From NCBI GenBank assembly GCA_047973235.1, contig JBKEBP010000072.1, positions 13,510-77,509 on the forward strand: a stretch of DNA of 64,000 nucleotides, written 5' to 3'. Positions 63,151-64,000 of this stretch are shown here, piece by piece. Both the position numbers and the translations under genes were made by a program. Position 1 is the first letter of the stretch; each line of letters opens with the position of its first letter. Source of the stretch: Aequitasia sp047973235 (GTDB lineage Bacteria > Bacillota > Clostridia > Lachnospirales > Lachnospiraceae). The notes below the pieces were generated by a model, which saw only the letters and a list, made by a program, of their open reading frames with translations, did not search any database and had not been told where the DNA came from.

Positions 63151-63874
63151 AAATGCAATATACTTAATAGGTGGCGGTCTTATTGGACTTAGCTGCCTTT
63201 TGAGCATTAATAAATACATTAATAGCGATATAGCAGAGAGCACCTATCGAAGAATAGAACAGGTGGGGTTAGGAAATAATAGAAGCTATAATTCATATAA
63301 GGAGGCTATTAACATAAGTGATTTAGAGGAGGTCAAAATTGTAAATTTTGATCTTTTAAAAGAGCAAAACCATGAGACAGTAGGCTGGATATCTATGGAG
63401 CAGCTGGATATCGAATATCCAATTGTCCAAACGACTAACAATGAATATTACCTTAAGCATATGTTTGACGGTACAAAAAATGAATGTGGCACAATTATGC
63501 TTAACTGTGATAATAAAGCTGAATTTACAGATCAAAACAGCATTATATTCGGACATACCCTTAATGATAATTCCATGTTTGGTCCATTAAAGGAGCTCTT
63601 AAATGAAAAAGATAATATTGAAAACTTTATAATTTATACACCTAATGAGACAATAGAGTACGAAGTAGTAATTGTGGCAGAAGTAGAAAAAACAGACATG
63701 ATTTATCAAATATCTTTTGACGAGACAAAGCCTTCAAATTTTCAAGAGTGCGTGAAAAATTTGAAGGCTAAGGCAAGTTACTTTGTCGACCCGGGAGTCA
63801 CCGCTGATAAAATTGTAACCCTTTCAACATGTAAGGGTAATAAAAGGCTGATAGTTGTTGCCAGACGCGTTTAA
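63137..63874 (+). CDS. srtB: Class B sortase
   Basis: About 245 residues: an N-terminal membrane helix (AIYLIGGGLIGLSCLLSI) and the class B pattern FDLLKEQNHETVGWISMEQL, YPIVQTTNNEYYL, catalytic His in IIFGHTLND, Cys in VTLSTCKG and Arg in LIVVARR, with the class B insertion before the Cys. Such enzymes anchor xPxTG/NPxTx proteins or pilus bases to the wall. ATG 63137 overlaps the end of the DivIVA-like gene. The KPSTGG pilin is its likely substrate. Confidence 0.88.
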   Translation: MKKIRNAIYLIGGGLIGLSCLLSINKYINSDIAESTYRRIEQVGLGNNRSYNSYKEAINISDLEEVKIVNFDLLKEQNHETVGWISMEQLDIEYPIVQTTNNEYYLKHMFDGTKNECGTIMLNCDNKAEFTDQNSIIFGHTLNDNSMFGPLKELLNEKDNIENFIIYTPNETIEYEVVIVAEVEKTDMIYQISFDETKPSNFQECVKNLKAKASYFVDPGVTADKIVTLSTCKGNKRLIVVARRV

Positions 63875-63920
63875 ATAGCAATGAGTCTGTGAAAGAATTT
63901 CTGTAAATTAAGAATAATAA

Positions 63921-63954
63921 GGTCTTCTATGATAAAATAAAATCATAGGAGGCC
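63921..63954 (+). promoter_or_regulatory. Hairpin that sequesters the transposase ribosome site
   Basis: GGTCTTCTATGAT (63921-63933) pairs with ATCATAGGAGGCC (63942-63954) over 13 positions including two G-U pairs. The right arm contains GGAGG, the ribosome site of the next gene. Several insertion sequences block read-through expression in this way. Confidence 0.6.
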
Positions 63955-63961
63955 TATTATT

Positions 63962-64000
63962 ATGGCAAGAAGAGAAAAGAAACCTGTACACAAAGTCGAA
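63962..64000 (+). CDS. Transposase start, probably IS256 (mutator) family, partial
   Basis: ATG 63962, 9 bases after GGAGG, opens a frame reading MARREKKPVHKVE to the window edge. This basic start resembles IS256-family transposases of Lachnospiraceae. Only 13 codons are visible. Confidence 0.5.
   Translation, partial: MARREKKPVHKVE

Larger units (their letters stand above)
63882..64000 (+). mobile_element. Left end of a putative IS256-family insertion sequence
   Basis: From about 63882 the sequence GAGTCTGTGAAAGAATTTCTG resembles the outer end of IS256-type elements, followed by a hairpin and a transposase start. The right end and target duplication lie beyond the window, so the call is tentative. 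Confidence 0.5.

Overview
The window is a low-GC Firmicutes chromosome segment, most likely from the Lachnospiraceae (class Clostridia), and it contains the replication origin. Evidence for the lineage is the conserved order DUF3881-serS-DUF4446-parB-parA on one side of rpmH/dnaA, a serS with a lineage-typical motif 3, and the dnaA-dnaN-yaaA-recF-gyrB-gyrA block. No 16S gene is present, so I do not name a species.

Bases 1-18.8 kb are accessory DNA lying on the 3' side of a tRNA-Arg(CCT) gene. From the left they hold: a PadR/ABC-2 drug-efflux-type operon whose ATPase is frameshifted; a block that looks richer in G+C with an ECF-type importer (S component, EcfT, double EcfA) plus two ABC half-transporters, divergent from a TetR gene; then a glycosaminoglycan-use cluster (GH88 unsaturated glucuronyl hydrolase, PL8 lyase, GPH symporter, frameshifted GH1, divergent AraC regulator). 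The glycosaminoglycan cluster is bounded by two copies of the last 110 bp of a TetR gene and by fragments of an SDR oxidoreductase, an ABC ATPase and an AraC protein, so this is a scarred recombination zone.

Bases 19-42 kb are the core origin region. Genes read away from the origin on both sides. parA/parB with two perfect parS sites, and mnmG, mnmE, khpB, yidC, yidD, rnpA and rpmH, lie on the minus strand; dnaA to gyrA lie on the plus strand. The dnaA-dnaN gap has DnaA boxes, seven DnaA-trio-like triplets and an AT-rich unwinding stretch.

Bases 43-63.9 kb form a surface-organelle locus: a two-component system (kinase split by a -1 shift at an A7 run), two convergent GLUG-repeat secreted proteins, a very large tip-type adhesin (BspA-type LRR, degenerate VWA, SHIRT-like domain, SpaA domain), a major pilin (LPLTG), a basal-type pilin with an atypical KPSTG signal, two class C sortases, four unrecognised small membrane or secreted proteins, a DivIVA-like coiled-coil protein and a class B sortase. 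I read it as a sortase-assembled pilus with its own regulator, dedicated anchoring sortase and possible polar scaffold. The window closes in the left end of what looks like an IS256-family insertion sequence.
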